Of a stretch of 64,000 bases of DNA, positions 50,901 through 61,300 are shown piece after piece. Under the pieces are notes generated by a model that saw only the letters and a program-made list of their open reading frames with translations, searched no databases and was not told the origin of the DNA. The translations under genes and the position numbers were made by a program. Location of the stretch: NCBI GenBank assembly GCA_964019055.1, contig OZ025212.1, positions 7,459,109-7,523,108 of the forward strand, written 5' to 3'. Origin of the DNA: Anthopleura xanthogrammica. Its lineage: Eukaryota; Cnidaria; Anthozoa; Actiniaria; Actiniidae. Position 1 is the stretch's first letter, and every line of letters begins with the position of its first letter.

Positions 50901-53900
50901 ATCTTTCTTGACAAATTCCTCTGTAGGTTTAAGTTCATTTTATTCAGAGTTAATGAAAGGAATAGGTGCCAGTGAGAGACTGTGGCAGCTAATGGACAGG
51001 AAGCCTGCAATTGCAATCACAGGTATAATATTCGAAATATTCTCTCAAAGTAGAAAGAAAATAGTTATGAGGAGCAAAGGCTGGATTTGTGGCAGCACGT
51101 TTCTAGACTCGATTATTTTTGCCATAACACTTGACTTGCAAGCATTCCCAAGAGAGTCAAATGACGAAGACATGGCGGCCATGTTGGCGGTATTAACAAT
51201 GGGTGCTAATAAGAAATATATTGTTAAATACCACCAGTACATAGCCGCAATTACATAACGTTCAAACGAACAATAATTTCCAATATAAGAACATGAATCC
51301 TTAAGTAATGGATCCTGCATTCACTACATGAGCATTACAGCGCTTTTCATATTTCTGCGACCTACCGACTCCAGACGTGTGGCCAGGGTTTTGGCTTCCG
51401 TCAATCAAATTTTCTAGTTGGGCCGAGTTCATTCCGATCGCATACAATAAAGACATTCCCATGTGGGAATGGCTAGCTGTCTAGTCAAAGGAACTTCCTT
51501 ATCGCTTGATGGGAATGAAATCAGTCCATTGTATATAAGTTTAATTGACGGAAGCCAAAATGCCAGATGTCTGGAGTCGGTTAGGTAATGCTCTATAAGC
51601 CTTTAGACTGTGAACAGTCCCTCTTTTCCCTCCTAACTCAGTCGAGTCGGGTTTTTTCCTGCCTTGGACGCGCGGAGAAAATGGGGGCGAGTTTGAAGCG
51701 GCACGCGGAGAGAGGAAAAGTAGGGACTGTGGACAAGGCAGGAAAAAACCCGACTCGACTGAGTTAGGAGGGAAAAGAGGGACTGTTCACAGTCTATAAG
51801 CCTTTGTTGATAATCTTTTTTCTTTTTACTTCTCCAGGCGGTTCTGTCCCCCCTATTGATGTCCTCGACAAAGGGATTCAGTTCAAAAACATCGACTTCT
51901 CCTACCCCTCCCGTCCTGACGTATCCATTTTCAAGGACTTAACTCTTGACGTTCCTGCTGGATCAGTAACGGCTGTCGTAGGACCCAGTGGATCGGGTAA
52001 AAGTACACTAGGGTCTTTACTGTTGCGTCTGTATGATCCTGATCAAGGACAGGTGATGGTCGGTGGACATGACGTCAAGATGCTCTCTCTTGATTGGTTG
52101 AGGGGAAGTGCTGGGACGGTACATCAGGTAAGATTGACTGAATAAGGAAGATGAATCAATCAGATTTGGGGGGCGTCGTCGTCATGGTAATTTTCATATC
52201 ACATGGCACAGCCGTGCTTTCCTGATGAAATAGATAACAGGTTTCAAATGACTGACTAAAATCTCACAGTGCGACTGCCGTGCGACTGCCGCGCATTCTG
52301 ATTGGTTGACCATTGATCTCGCGCACTTTAATTGGCTCAAAGGATGCATTCACTTCCGTGCCGTGAAGGAGGCTGTGTGTCGTACGTTTCACAGTCATAC
52401 GAAATATACTCTGTTGTGCAGCATTTTGACTGGAATCAAAAATAGAGCGCTGTGATAGGACGAACGGAATATAGAGAACTTGAGAACTGGTGATTAAAAG
52501 CTGAAGCTGTTACCGGTGCACTTCAATCGTGTTCTAAAGAAACACTTTCCTCACAGTGCATCTCCATCCTTTGAATGAGTTCAGCTGAGAACAAAGCCGG
52601 ATTTCAGTAATACCGAAAATATTCGGTTGCTACAGGCTTCACTCACACCACGGAAACATGCGGTGTTCTTTTAAAAAAATGAAAGCCCAGCTTGTATGCT
52701 TTCTCATTTGATTTTCTACCTGTTACCGAAAAGTTTGAGTATTTATAATGCCTTTTTATTTTTCTAGGATCCTATCCTCTTCTCCTGTTCTATCGGTGAG
52801 AACATAGCTTACGGTGCTGCGACTGACAAGCAAGTAACAACAGACGATATCATCGATGCTGCCAGACAAGCCAATGCCCATTCCTTCATACAGTCTTTCC
52901 CTAAAGGCTATGACACTGTTGTAGGAGAAAGAGGACAAATGTTATCAGGTAAACTGGAGAATCATCACTAAGGGGGTGAATACATGATAACTCATTGCAC
53001 GTGAGAGCGAGGGTACTGATGACACAGACGAAGCCGCGCCAGTTTTTACTACTTTGTCCCCTCTCCTCCTCCTTTTCCTTCCACTCCATTCCTTTTCCTT
53101 CTCCTTTTCCTTATCCTACTCATCTTTCTTCTCGTCCTCCTTCGCCTCCTACTACTCCTTCTTCTTTACTACTTTTTACACCGGAGTTAATTCTACATTG
53201 TCACCTTCCCTCTTCATTTTCCTTTCATCCCTCTCCTCAGCTTTTCTTCTTCTTCTTTTCTTTATCCCACTCATTTTTTCTTTTCATCCTCCTCCTTCTC
53301 CTCTTCCGCCCCCTCTTGTTTCTTCTTCTTTTCTCCTCCTTTTCTATCCTCCTACTAGCTTTAGTTTCCTCACCACTTTTCTTCCGACCTACGCTCGGTA
53401 AAAAAGATCTCAGTTAATTCCTGCCATGCACTTAGAATTAGCCCCTTCTATATTCTAGAATTAACCCTGTATATCAATTCCTCATTGCAATAGGTGGTCA
53501 AAGGCAGAGAATCGCCATTGCTAGAGCTATTCTCAAGGTACGTACAACGACTTGGGAATACGAAGAAAATTTATATGATCAGTGTTACTATTACATACTT
53601 CCATCATATATATTTTTCAACGATTTAATATCACAATCATTCTTTTCTGTTTCAGAACCCCAAAATACTACTCTTGGACGAAGCCACCAGGTTTGTATGA
53701 ACAAAATGAAAAAAATGTTTGCGGATTTTTTTATCACTGTCTTCGTGATTTTCTGCAACGTGGGATAAATCGTCTTTGACGCGAATTCTTTACGAGTGAA
53801 TTTGCCTGGACACTCGCATGGCTTTCGATATACATCGAGCATTGCGATTGGATAATATGTTTTTTCCTGCATTTTGATTGGATACGAACGGAAGCCATTC

Positions 53901-54186
53901 GGAAGTCGCGGTAACGCAAACCCTCGCTTATATGAAATCTGTTTTATTTAGCGCCTTGGACGCAGAAAGTGAATATTTGGTCCAAGAGGCTCTTGAACGC
54001 CTGATGAAGGGACGTACCGTCATCACCATTGCTCATCGTTTGTCGACCATTAAGAATGCGGATCATATCGTGGTGCTCGATGATGGCACTATTGCCGAGT
54101 CAGGATCCTACAATCAGCTTATGGCTCATGAGAATGGACTGTTTAAGAAACTAGTAGAGAGACAAACCATTGCGACAAATAGTTGA
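44977..54186 (+). CDS. ABCB10: ABCB10-type mitochondrial ABC half-transporter, complete, 13 exons
   Basis: This is an inner-mitochondrial-membrane homodimeric exporter linked to haem synthesis and mitoferrin stability; biliverdin export is also reported for mammals. Exons are 44977-45334, 45957-46163, 46943-47145, 47394-47528, 48148-48218, 48939-49014, 49767-49902, 50927-51022, 51838-52127, 52768-52948, 53494-53537, 53656-53690 and 53952-54186. All introns are GT-AG, phase is kept throughout and the product is 688 aa. Residues 1 to about 100 are a Ser/Arg/Lys-rich, acid-poor mitochondrial presequence. The transmembrane domain includes [36 protein letters not shown] and [12 protein letters not shown], blocks typical of ABCB10. 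The ATPase domain has Walker [10 protein letters not shown] (476-484), Q-loop Gln524, LSGGQ (583-587), Walker B ILLLDE (603-608), SALD and H-loop His639. Nothing catalytic is missing. Human ABCB10 is slightly longer. ABCB8 is the main alternative but fits less well. Confidence 0.94.
45478..45531. repeat. Hairpin in ABCB10 intron 1
   Basis: The segment gcagaggtttcctaatttc is matched in inverse by ggaattaggaaacctctgc with one mismatch and a loop of about 16 nt. A related half-copy (gaggtttcctttcc) lies at about 45786. It is probably an inverted-repeat element remnant. Confidence 0.65.
46640..46840. repeat. Possible hAT-like MITE remnant in ABCB10 intron 2
   Basis: A ggcggaagctg near 46653 and a right-hand cttctgccgcccctgg at 46822-46837, both with adjacent G or C runs, look like decayed inverted ends of a common invertebrate short element. 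The match is partial. Confidence 0.3.
48251..48528. mobile_element. MITE-like element in ABCB10 intron 5
   Basis: The left end cttaaccccttccctcaaat is matched in inverse by gaatttcgaaggggttaag on the right, with a second matching block (tccctc / gaggga). The span is 278 bp and encodes nothing. Confidence 0.55.
49357..49425. repeat. GAT trinucleotide microsatellite in ABCB10 intron 6
   Basis: Imperfect (gat)n with short interruptions (ggtgtt, tataaa). Confidence 0.9.
49490..49720 (+). mobile_element. tRNA-derived SINE, copy 2 (decayed), ABCB10 intron 6
   Basis: A weak B box (agattcaagtcc) is followed by the family body: tgcttcgagggtttttctct, gagttctccag and ttttcctccctcctcaaaaa. The A-box region is degraded. 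The body matches the SINEs at 34890 and 58605. Confidence 0.7.
50445..50601. repeat. Short inverted repeat in ABCB10 intron 7
   Basis: The segment gattccaaaaaatatccata at 50445-50464 is matched in inverse by tatggaaattttttggaacc at about 50582-50601. The enclosed sequence is C-rich and non-coding. It is likely a decayed transposable element. Confidence 0.4.
50694..50834. mobile_element. Foldback MITE with 56-bp arms and 9-bp target duplication, ABCB10 intron 7
   Basis: Arms at 50703-50758 (tagcctcctgcacagccact and onward to cccccactag) and 50771-50826 are inverted copies with few mismatches, separated by a 12-nt loop. The direct repeat atccagttc flanks the element at 50694-50702 and 50826-50834. 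Long terminal inverted repeats with a 9-bp duplication are typical of Mutator-like non-autonomous elements. Confidence 0.88.
51361..51585. mobile_element. MITE-like element, ABCB10 intron 8, about 42-bp arms
   Basis: The left end cctaccgactccagacgtgt, then ttttggcttccgtcaat, is matched in inverse by attgacggaagccaaaa, then gatgtctggagtcggttagg on the right. There are several mismatches in between. Non-coding. Confidence 0.75.
51595..51805. mobile_element. Foldback MITE with 62-bp perfect arms and 10-bp target duplication, ABCB10 intron 8
   Basis: Arms at 51605-51666 and 51734-51795 are perfect inverted copies (agactgtgaacagtccctct and onward). The direct repeat ataagccttt flanks the element at 51595-51604 and 51796-51805. 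The perfect arms imply a recent insertion, about 30 bp from the exon 9 acceptor at 51837. The family looks Mutator-like from its long arms and the 9-10-bp duplication. Confidence 0.92.
53050..53375. repeat. Polypyrimidine tract (CT-rich) in ABCB10 intron 10
   Basis: About 320 bp is strongly C/T-biased on the plus strand (ctcctcctccttttccttcc and similar). It lies within intron 10 (52949-53493), about 120 bp before the 44-nt exon 11. The Ser/Phe/Leu-rich frames through it are artefacts. Such tracts can form triplex (H-DNA) structures and recruit PTB-type splicing factors; neither is shown here. Confidence 0.85.
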
Positions 54187-55321
54187 ACAAGTATTGTTCA
54201 GGCAGGGGTGACTCGAGGAAACTGAATCAGAGGGAGGGAGGGGCCGGTCTAGTACAAGGGTGTCCAAATAAGTGAGTGAGAGGGAAACACCACCCCCCTA
54301 CTGTTCCTCATAATATTGATGGATTTTATGATGACATGTAAAAGGAAAATAATGACTCAGGGCCGTAGCAGGGGAGGGACCTAGAGGTCCGCCTTCCCCC
54401 ACCCCCAATAATTTCGGATGCTGTAAAATATATTGAACAGAGGAGTTTTTAGGTCTGTTACTAATACTTTTGACCTTAGGGCTTCCCCAATATTTTGGCC
54501 TTGCTACGGCTCTGTCATAATTATGGATCAATCAAAGAAGATTTTTTAAAAGATTATAAAGTCGTTTTTAAATTAAACAATTACAAAAAAAATTGTAGGG
54601 AATCTCTGACTGAAATGAAAATGATTAAATAATGAATAAAACAAATTAAGAGAGACAGTTTGATTAATAAAAAAATGAATTTTGAGGCCTTTCTTGGCTT
54701 ATACTTTCTGAAACAGTAAAATTTCGAGAAACTTTGCTGTCTTTGCCACACCCAATAAGCCTTGGTAACAAATGAAAGCCTCAAAAGTACTATAGTGTTT
54801 GACTCACTAATAGTGGATGGCCAGCAAGAAGCAATTTGTTTCCAACCCAAGATCCAATATCATGCTTTTCAGTTGTATGAAAAGAAATAATATCTTAATT
54901 TTTTCCTCAAAATTTTGATAAAATCACTACTGTAGTAATAAATCTTAAAATAAAAATTATAATTTGGCTTAAAGTATTTTTTTCGATCCAAGATCCAGTT
55001 AACCGAAGTCCAGTCCAACCAAACTATACACGGTTCCGGATTTTCCAAAAAAAAGAATCACTCAGAATTTAGAATTATAAATCAAATTTTTGAGGTTGGT
55101 TATGTATTTGCTATTCTGTGAGCGTTCTTTCTTTGTATAGTTTTAGTTTGTTCTTGAGGAAATACCTCTTTTCAGCCGGCCGGTTTTTATTAAATACCGA
55201 GGTTTTTCGTCACGCACCGCCTACACCTGGGGCGCACCAGGCACACACAGGTAACCCACAACAGAAGCTTCACCCGTACAAGTTCCCTAGCAACAAGCGT
55301 CCAAGAACACAAGAAACCAAA
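54187..55321. other. Intergenic spacer between ABCB10 and the F-box/WD gene
   Basis: It contains the ABCB10 3' UTR, with a candidate AATAAA at 54635-54640, and must contain the promoter of the next gene. The frame of that next gene remains open upstream to about 55118, but without a better start than the ATG at 55322. Confidence 0.5.
54358..54514. mobile_element. hAT-like MITE (CAGGGCCGTAGC ends)
   Basis: The left end cagggccgtagcaggg is matched in inverse by ccttgctacggctctg, 14 of 16 positions. The span is 157 bp. The CAGGG-type terminus is typical of hAT non-autonomous elements. No clean 8-bp duplication was found. Confidence 0.7.
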
Positions 55322-58300
55322 ATGGCGGGTCGCGATAGCCACTTCACGGGCACCAAAACCCTTCCCGCCATCAAAGTAAGACGAACAGATATACGAAAAA
55401 CACGAAAGGCAATGAAATACAAGGCATTCGCCAAGCCATTGACATTACCTAGTATAGAATTAATGTACGCAGACTTGAATGATGTGAGTAGTTTGTTCTC
55501 GAACAAGCAAGTTTGTAAAAAGGTCAGTGACTGGTTTACAAGCTGGAGGCCTTGGCAAAAACGGATTTTATTATGTAAAATGACTGAGAAAGTTTCTAAG
55601 AGTCAACTACATTCACTTATTACAACCTTAGAACCGGTATTCCACAGAGATTTTGTCGCTGAACTGCGTGGTTCGTATCCTACGATATTCCTAAAGCCAA
55701 GATTTGTGCACACTATCTCGAGTTTACTTGGTGAGAATGATCTACGAACATTAGTTCAAAGCAAGGACAAATCAATCGATGAAACCACGAAGAAATCACT
55801 AGGAAAAGAAGGTTTAGAAACTCTTAGGAGAATCTCAGAAGAGCATAATGAGTTAGATGATTGTTATCATGAAGTTGCGGTCGAACAAGGCGTTGAATAC
55901 GAACATGTTGCAGAAGAAGACGACATAACTCTACCAAGTTTTGCCGTAACTCCAGCAGCTCCGGTAGAAATACGTCCTTCACGTCGTCACGAACATGCTC
56001 CTGCATTCTCAAGACTCAGAAAAGTCAGCACTCGAAACTTTTTTCCGGACAGTAAAATTCCGAAATTAGGGACAATGAAAAGTGTTCTTCGTCCTGGAGA
56101 CAAGACGAAGGTCTTCGGGAAGGACCCTGTTTCTTTTAAGTATTCTAAGTGGTGGGAAGGACATGAGGGACCAAAGCTTGTGAAACCCAGACGAAGTCGG
56201 CTGGCGAGGTATTTTAGGGCACAGTTAAATCAAATCAACCAGGTAAGAAGGAAGATCCTAATTTTATTTTCACCTATTTGTAATATTTAGTGTACTGTAA
56301 GACGTGGTGATGGGTGTTTCAGCCCCCCACCCACCCCCCAACCCACCCCTCCACCGACCCCTCCACTGATGTAGGTTAGGGTGCATGAGGAAGGTCGGCA
56401 AAATCACGTGCACATGGTGTGATAATGCAATATTGTGTACCCCTCCCCCTAGATATAGGATAAAAAAATTATAACCCTTCCGCTCTAACCCAGGGTTTTG
56501 GCAGCTCTACCCGGCCCCTAGATTTAATACCCCACCACCACTACTATTTCAAGGTTTTTTAAATCAAATCCTTATCTGATTAGGACCCCAAACAGACTCT
56601 CACTGCATGACTTATGCACAATAAATTAAACTTCAGCAGGAAATACGTATACGGTGTACACACTGTGATGTGTAGGCTGGATTCATCGGCCCAACATCAT
56701 TGGCCCAACATCATTGGCCCAACATCATTGGCCCAACATCATCAGGAAGCAAATCATGCATGTAGTTTAGAGCCAAATAGGGAAAAAATTAATTAGCCTC
56801 ATTTATCTGTAGCACTGTCCCAGATTTTCTGATATCAGACCAATTTTTCAAATCAGGCTTGAATCAGGCATTAAAGTTTCGTGCATGTTTTGCTTCATCC
56901 CAATTTATTATGACGAATAATCAGACAGACAATTGCAGCGTGTTTGCACTTTACTAAGATTTATTTTTTAATTTATTAATTATTATTTTATCCAAGTGGC
57001 TTGATGAATGGGCACCACATGAGCGAGTTGACATGCTATCTGAAGTCGTCAAGTGCTGTGATCCAGACTGTCTGAATTTCTTTGCTTTATGTCTCAGTAG
57101 AAGGTACAGTACAATCAAACAGTATGATGTGTTTCATTGACTTGCTTCTCTTAAGAATTGTACAAAACCATCACCTGTGAATTTTTATGTGTTTTTTTAG
57201 ATTGAAAGATCAAATTGGTATAGACAGCATTCCAGATGTCCTGCTTCGTAAAGTCTTTTCTAATCTAGATGTCAAAAGTTTATGCAGGAGTTCACAGGTA
57301 ATTTTTAACATTTGGTCGATAGACCTCAGATGCATAGCCAGGATTTTGCCTTAGGGGGGCCAAAACTTGTTTTCAGAACATCAGCCAGCCAAAAAACGGC
57401 CAACCAAAAAATGGCCAACCCCAAAAATGGCCAACCCCAAAAATGGCCAACCCAAAAATCGGCCAACCCAAAAAAATGGCAAACCAAAAAAAATGTCAAA
57501 CCAAAAGAATGGCCAACCAAAAGATTTATAAAAAAAAAAACAGCAAACACAATGGAGGAGGGGGGCACCCTGGTTACTCCCCTGGACCTCTTAGGGCAAA
57601 CCTAAAACTTATCTAGTATAAAGTTCTCTGTTTTTTCTTCATTAGGTCTGTCGCAAATGGAGGTACCTGAGTCAAGACAGTGGCTTGTGGAGAAGGAAAG
57701 TTAGAGTTTTAGGTAAGGTAACTCCATATTTATCACATAAATTTAATTTCCTTATTAAGGCATCCCTACCTTTGCTCTTATCCATTATCTGAATTCCCTG
57801 TCTCCACCGCCCTATCCTGGATCTGCTAATTGTTTTGAACTTACCTAATGTGATAAAAATGTAGGCCTATAGATGTAAGTTCCCCCACTATGCAGTGTAT
57901 TACAATTACAATCATTTTTTTTTTTTATTTAAACATTTTTTCTCTGTGCTCTCTTCAAGAGCCGATAAACGGCTCATGGAGGAAGATCACACTACAATCA
58001 TTATTATGACAGAACCACAATAAATTTTCAGGTTACTGCATCTCAATTTGTCTATTGTTTAAAGGTTTCAATGAAGGAATAGCTAACCTGCCAACAAAAA
58101 TAATAACTCTTGGCAAGGGACACCTTGTGGACTGGAAACAGGCATTTCAAGAAGTAAGAACATTCTACAATGGGTTGGAAAGATTGGATACGAAAGAAGA
58201 AGTACAGGGTGTGTATTAAAAAAATTGTTATCTCTATCACCTGAACGTGAAGTACATATATTCAGCAGTGGCACAGTTTAACAGGGTCAAACTGTAAACA

Positions 58301-61300
58301 ATGTGAAGGCACATCTGGCAGCCACTATATAGTCCATGTATGACCCTAGAGCACAGCTCTAACCAGAGTGAATTAGTTAGGGATGGTTTGAGAGGAGGGA
58401 GTAAAAACTGGAAAGCCAGAAAAACTCTCAGATTCATGGGATTCAAACCCTGGACCTCATAGGTGAGAGGCAAGCATTGCACCACCATGCCATCCTACTA
58501 CTAATTATGATAATGTGAGGAATTATATATAACTAAACAATTCCTAACATTATCCTGTGAGTTAGCATTGCCCTAGCTAGCTGACTTTGATTGGGGTATC
58601 CATAAAATTTGAAGCTATTAATAATGAGAGAGAGAGAATTAACAGTGGAATCCACAGAGTGGCTCTTACTCCACTGCATTCCAATTGGAATTTAGAAGTT
58701 GATTTTTGAGGAGGGAAGAAAACCCGGAAAAACCCTCGAAGCACATGTACAGGAGAAAACCAACAAACAACTCTACTCACATAAGACACCGAGCCCAGCG
58801 GGGTTCAAACTTGGGTCCCTTAGTGAGAGGCAAGTGCTCTCACCGCTACGCCACCCATGCTTCCCTAAAGCTATTGAGCTAATTCTAGTTTACTGTGTTA
58901 ATTCCATCTAATTACAGAAGCACAAGAAGAAGTAGTTGTTAAAAAGAAACCTGTGCAGAAACATGTGGAAGAGAAGCCCATTACCACTCCTTCACCAGGT
59001 GAGACTCATATATACATATACTGTATCCTAAACTACAGGTTACCTAGCTAGGGGACATTACTGAATCTTGATTGGATGGTTATATATATGGGGCAGGATT
59101 GGCCTGTGTGACTTTTTACATTACTGGTACTTTATATAATTAGAAATATAGTGATGAATTTAAGCTTGAAGATACCAGTATATTATTTTCATCGGCTATT
59201 ACCTATTATTGGCGATTCTAGTGGTTATCAGCTTTTTTTTTTTTACAAATAATATACCATATTATTGGAAAGAAACCTTATTTAAATGCTTATCCAAGCA
59301 AAAATGATCCTTTGTAAAGCCAAAACCAATGTTTTTGCTTGGAACTTGAGCTATGAGTTAAGATATCGACCATTCCTTTGAGGTCCGATTAGGATAGTTT
59401 ACGCTTGTGAGCTTTAAACATGTTTGTTTTATTGTGAAAATAGAATATCAATAGTTCAGCAAAAGCTCATTCTCAAATTGGAATCATAGTGTGCCTAATA
59501 AGTGAGTTTTTGGTTGGAAATTCTTTTTGATGAGAGTGTCAAAAAATATTAGGCTCAAGTTGGGGGTGCACCTTATACTATAATGTGAGATGCACCTTAT
59601 ACAGATATGTGAGGAAATATGGTTGCATACTTAATATTGTGAATACTCCAGCAACTGGATTTTACTTGTATGTCTGTGATAGACGGTATCAGACACTACC
59701 CCTCCACTCATATTTACTACTTATATTGTGTTTTTTTAGATGTTGTTAAACCATCTATCGTCAAGGAAGTACCTAAAGAAAGAGCTCAACCTCCTGAAAT
59801 TGCCAGTGGGCTTGGACTAAGTATGTCTACAACTAATTAAAGTAGAAATGATTTTGTAATTATTCACACACAGGGTTTGAAACCCCAGTTATATGAAGGC
59901 ACATAAGAGCCCTTAATGATAAAACAGTTTTTCAGAAAAATTACTGAAAAATTCCTCCTTGACTACCCCTCCCTCCTAATTAATATGGGGTGAGGGCAAA
60001 TCTAGTAGTGAATATTTGAAGCATCTTGGGCTAGTGATTCTGTTTCTCAATTCTAGTGACATTTGATAATCCAGCCATGCATGTAGCTATAGCCGAGATT
60101 TGGGGGTCCACTGGACTCATATATCCTTATAGCGGAGCTCCCGCGCGAGCGGAGCACCATACTTAAGAAGAAATGGTAACCCATCGAGTTGATTTTTCAT
60201 GGCTTGATTACGTCATCACCTTGTCCATACATACGTACATACGTCCGCCCGTGTACCACTATGTACAGGGTTCCCGCGCGCTTTGCTTACTCACAAATGC
60301 ACAGAAAAATAATTGCAATAATGTACTGAAAGATGGATCAAGAAGTATTTTTTCTTATTTTTGCAATGCGAAAAATACGTTTAATCGAAGTCATGTCTGT
60401 CTTAAAGTGAACAAAAACAATTTTTCAACTTTAGCGACTTGCTAAAGAAGATTTAGCGAGGGAAAGTGAGGGAAGATTCTTAATCTTACGATGAAGTTTC
60501 GTGACTGAAACTTCAGTGAGAGAAAAAGTGGCCTGTAGACCAGAAAAACCTGATTATACTGCAAGAATAATATTTCAGCTCCGTAGAAAACACTTCATAG
60601 AAGGTAAATTCATTAATGTTAACTAATATTTCGTAAAAAAAACGACAAGAAATGTGTAAACTAGCTGGAGAAACTCTCAGACAAGCCAAGGACTTTGGTT
60701 CGGCAAACATTGTCAGAAAAACTTGGATAGTTTGTCGTTTTTACTGCATTCTAGATTTTTATCATCTTTTTCTTCGTTACTTGTGAACCAAAAAAGCGAT
60801 ATTTTGTTTTTGATCCCATTTCAAGAAAAAAGGCTAAGACTTAGTAAAAAGACTTGGTTCTTTGAAAAAATATATTTGACGGCCAGCAAACCTCACGCGA
60901 AGTCAAAACAAGATTCCAGTTTCATAATCATATGAACATTTTGACATTTTTATAGATAATTTATTTTAATGTTGAATGAAATATGAAAAAGGAATACATA
61001 TCACACCAAATATTTGCTATTCATCGGGCTTTTCCAGCTATTACTATTACACAATCGCAAAAATGATGAGCTTGTTTTTCTTTATAAATAAGCTTATGTT
61101 TTTGTAAGATATTTCGCTCGATAATCTGAAAAAAAACTTTTCAAAGACCAACTTACTAACAAAGAAAATTATTATCTTGCATTAATGAATATGTCTCTTT
61201 TTACATGTGAAGTTCAAGTGAATGTAAGCTTAAGCTTATCAGTAATATTTTTCGACAATTTTCAGTGTAGTTCACTTTCCACCTAAAAAACTTACAACTT

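Noticed and set aside
50782..51258. 158-codon frame that overlaps ABCB10 exon 8 in frame
   Set aside because: Only 50927-51022 matches ABCB10. The flanks are intron: upstream is a foldback element, and downstream the frame passes a clear GT donor.
52995..53417. Ser/Phe/Leu-rich frames of 115 and 140 codons
   Set aside because: They lie in a polypyrimidine tract inside ABCB10 intron 10; composition explains them.
55118..55321. 68-codon upstream extension of the F-box/WD gene
   Set aside because: It begins at GTG, has no recognisable domain, and the ATG at 55322 has a strong context.
57312..57605. 97-codon frame rich in Asn, Pro and Lys
   Set aside because: Covers the aaaaatggccaaccc minisatellite inside an intron.
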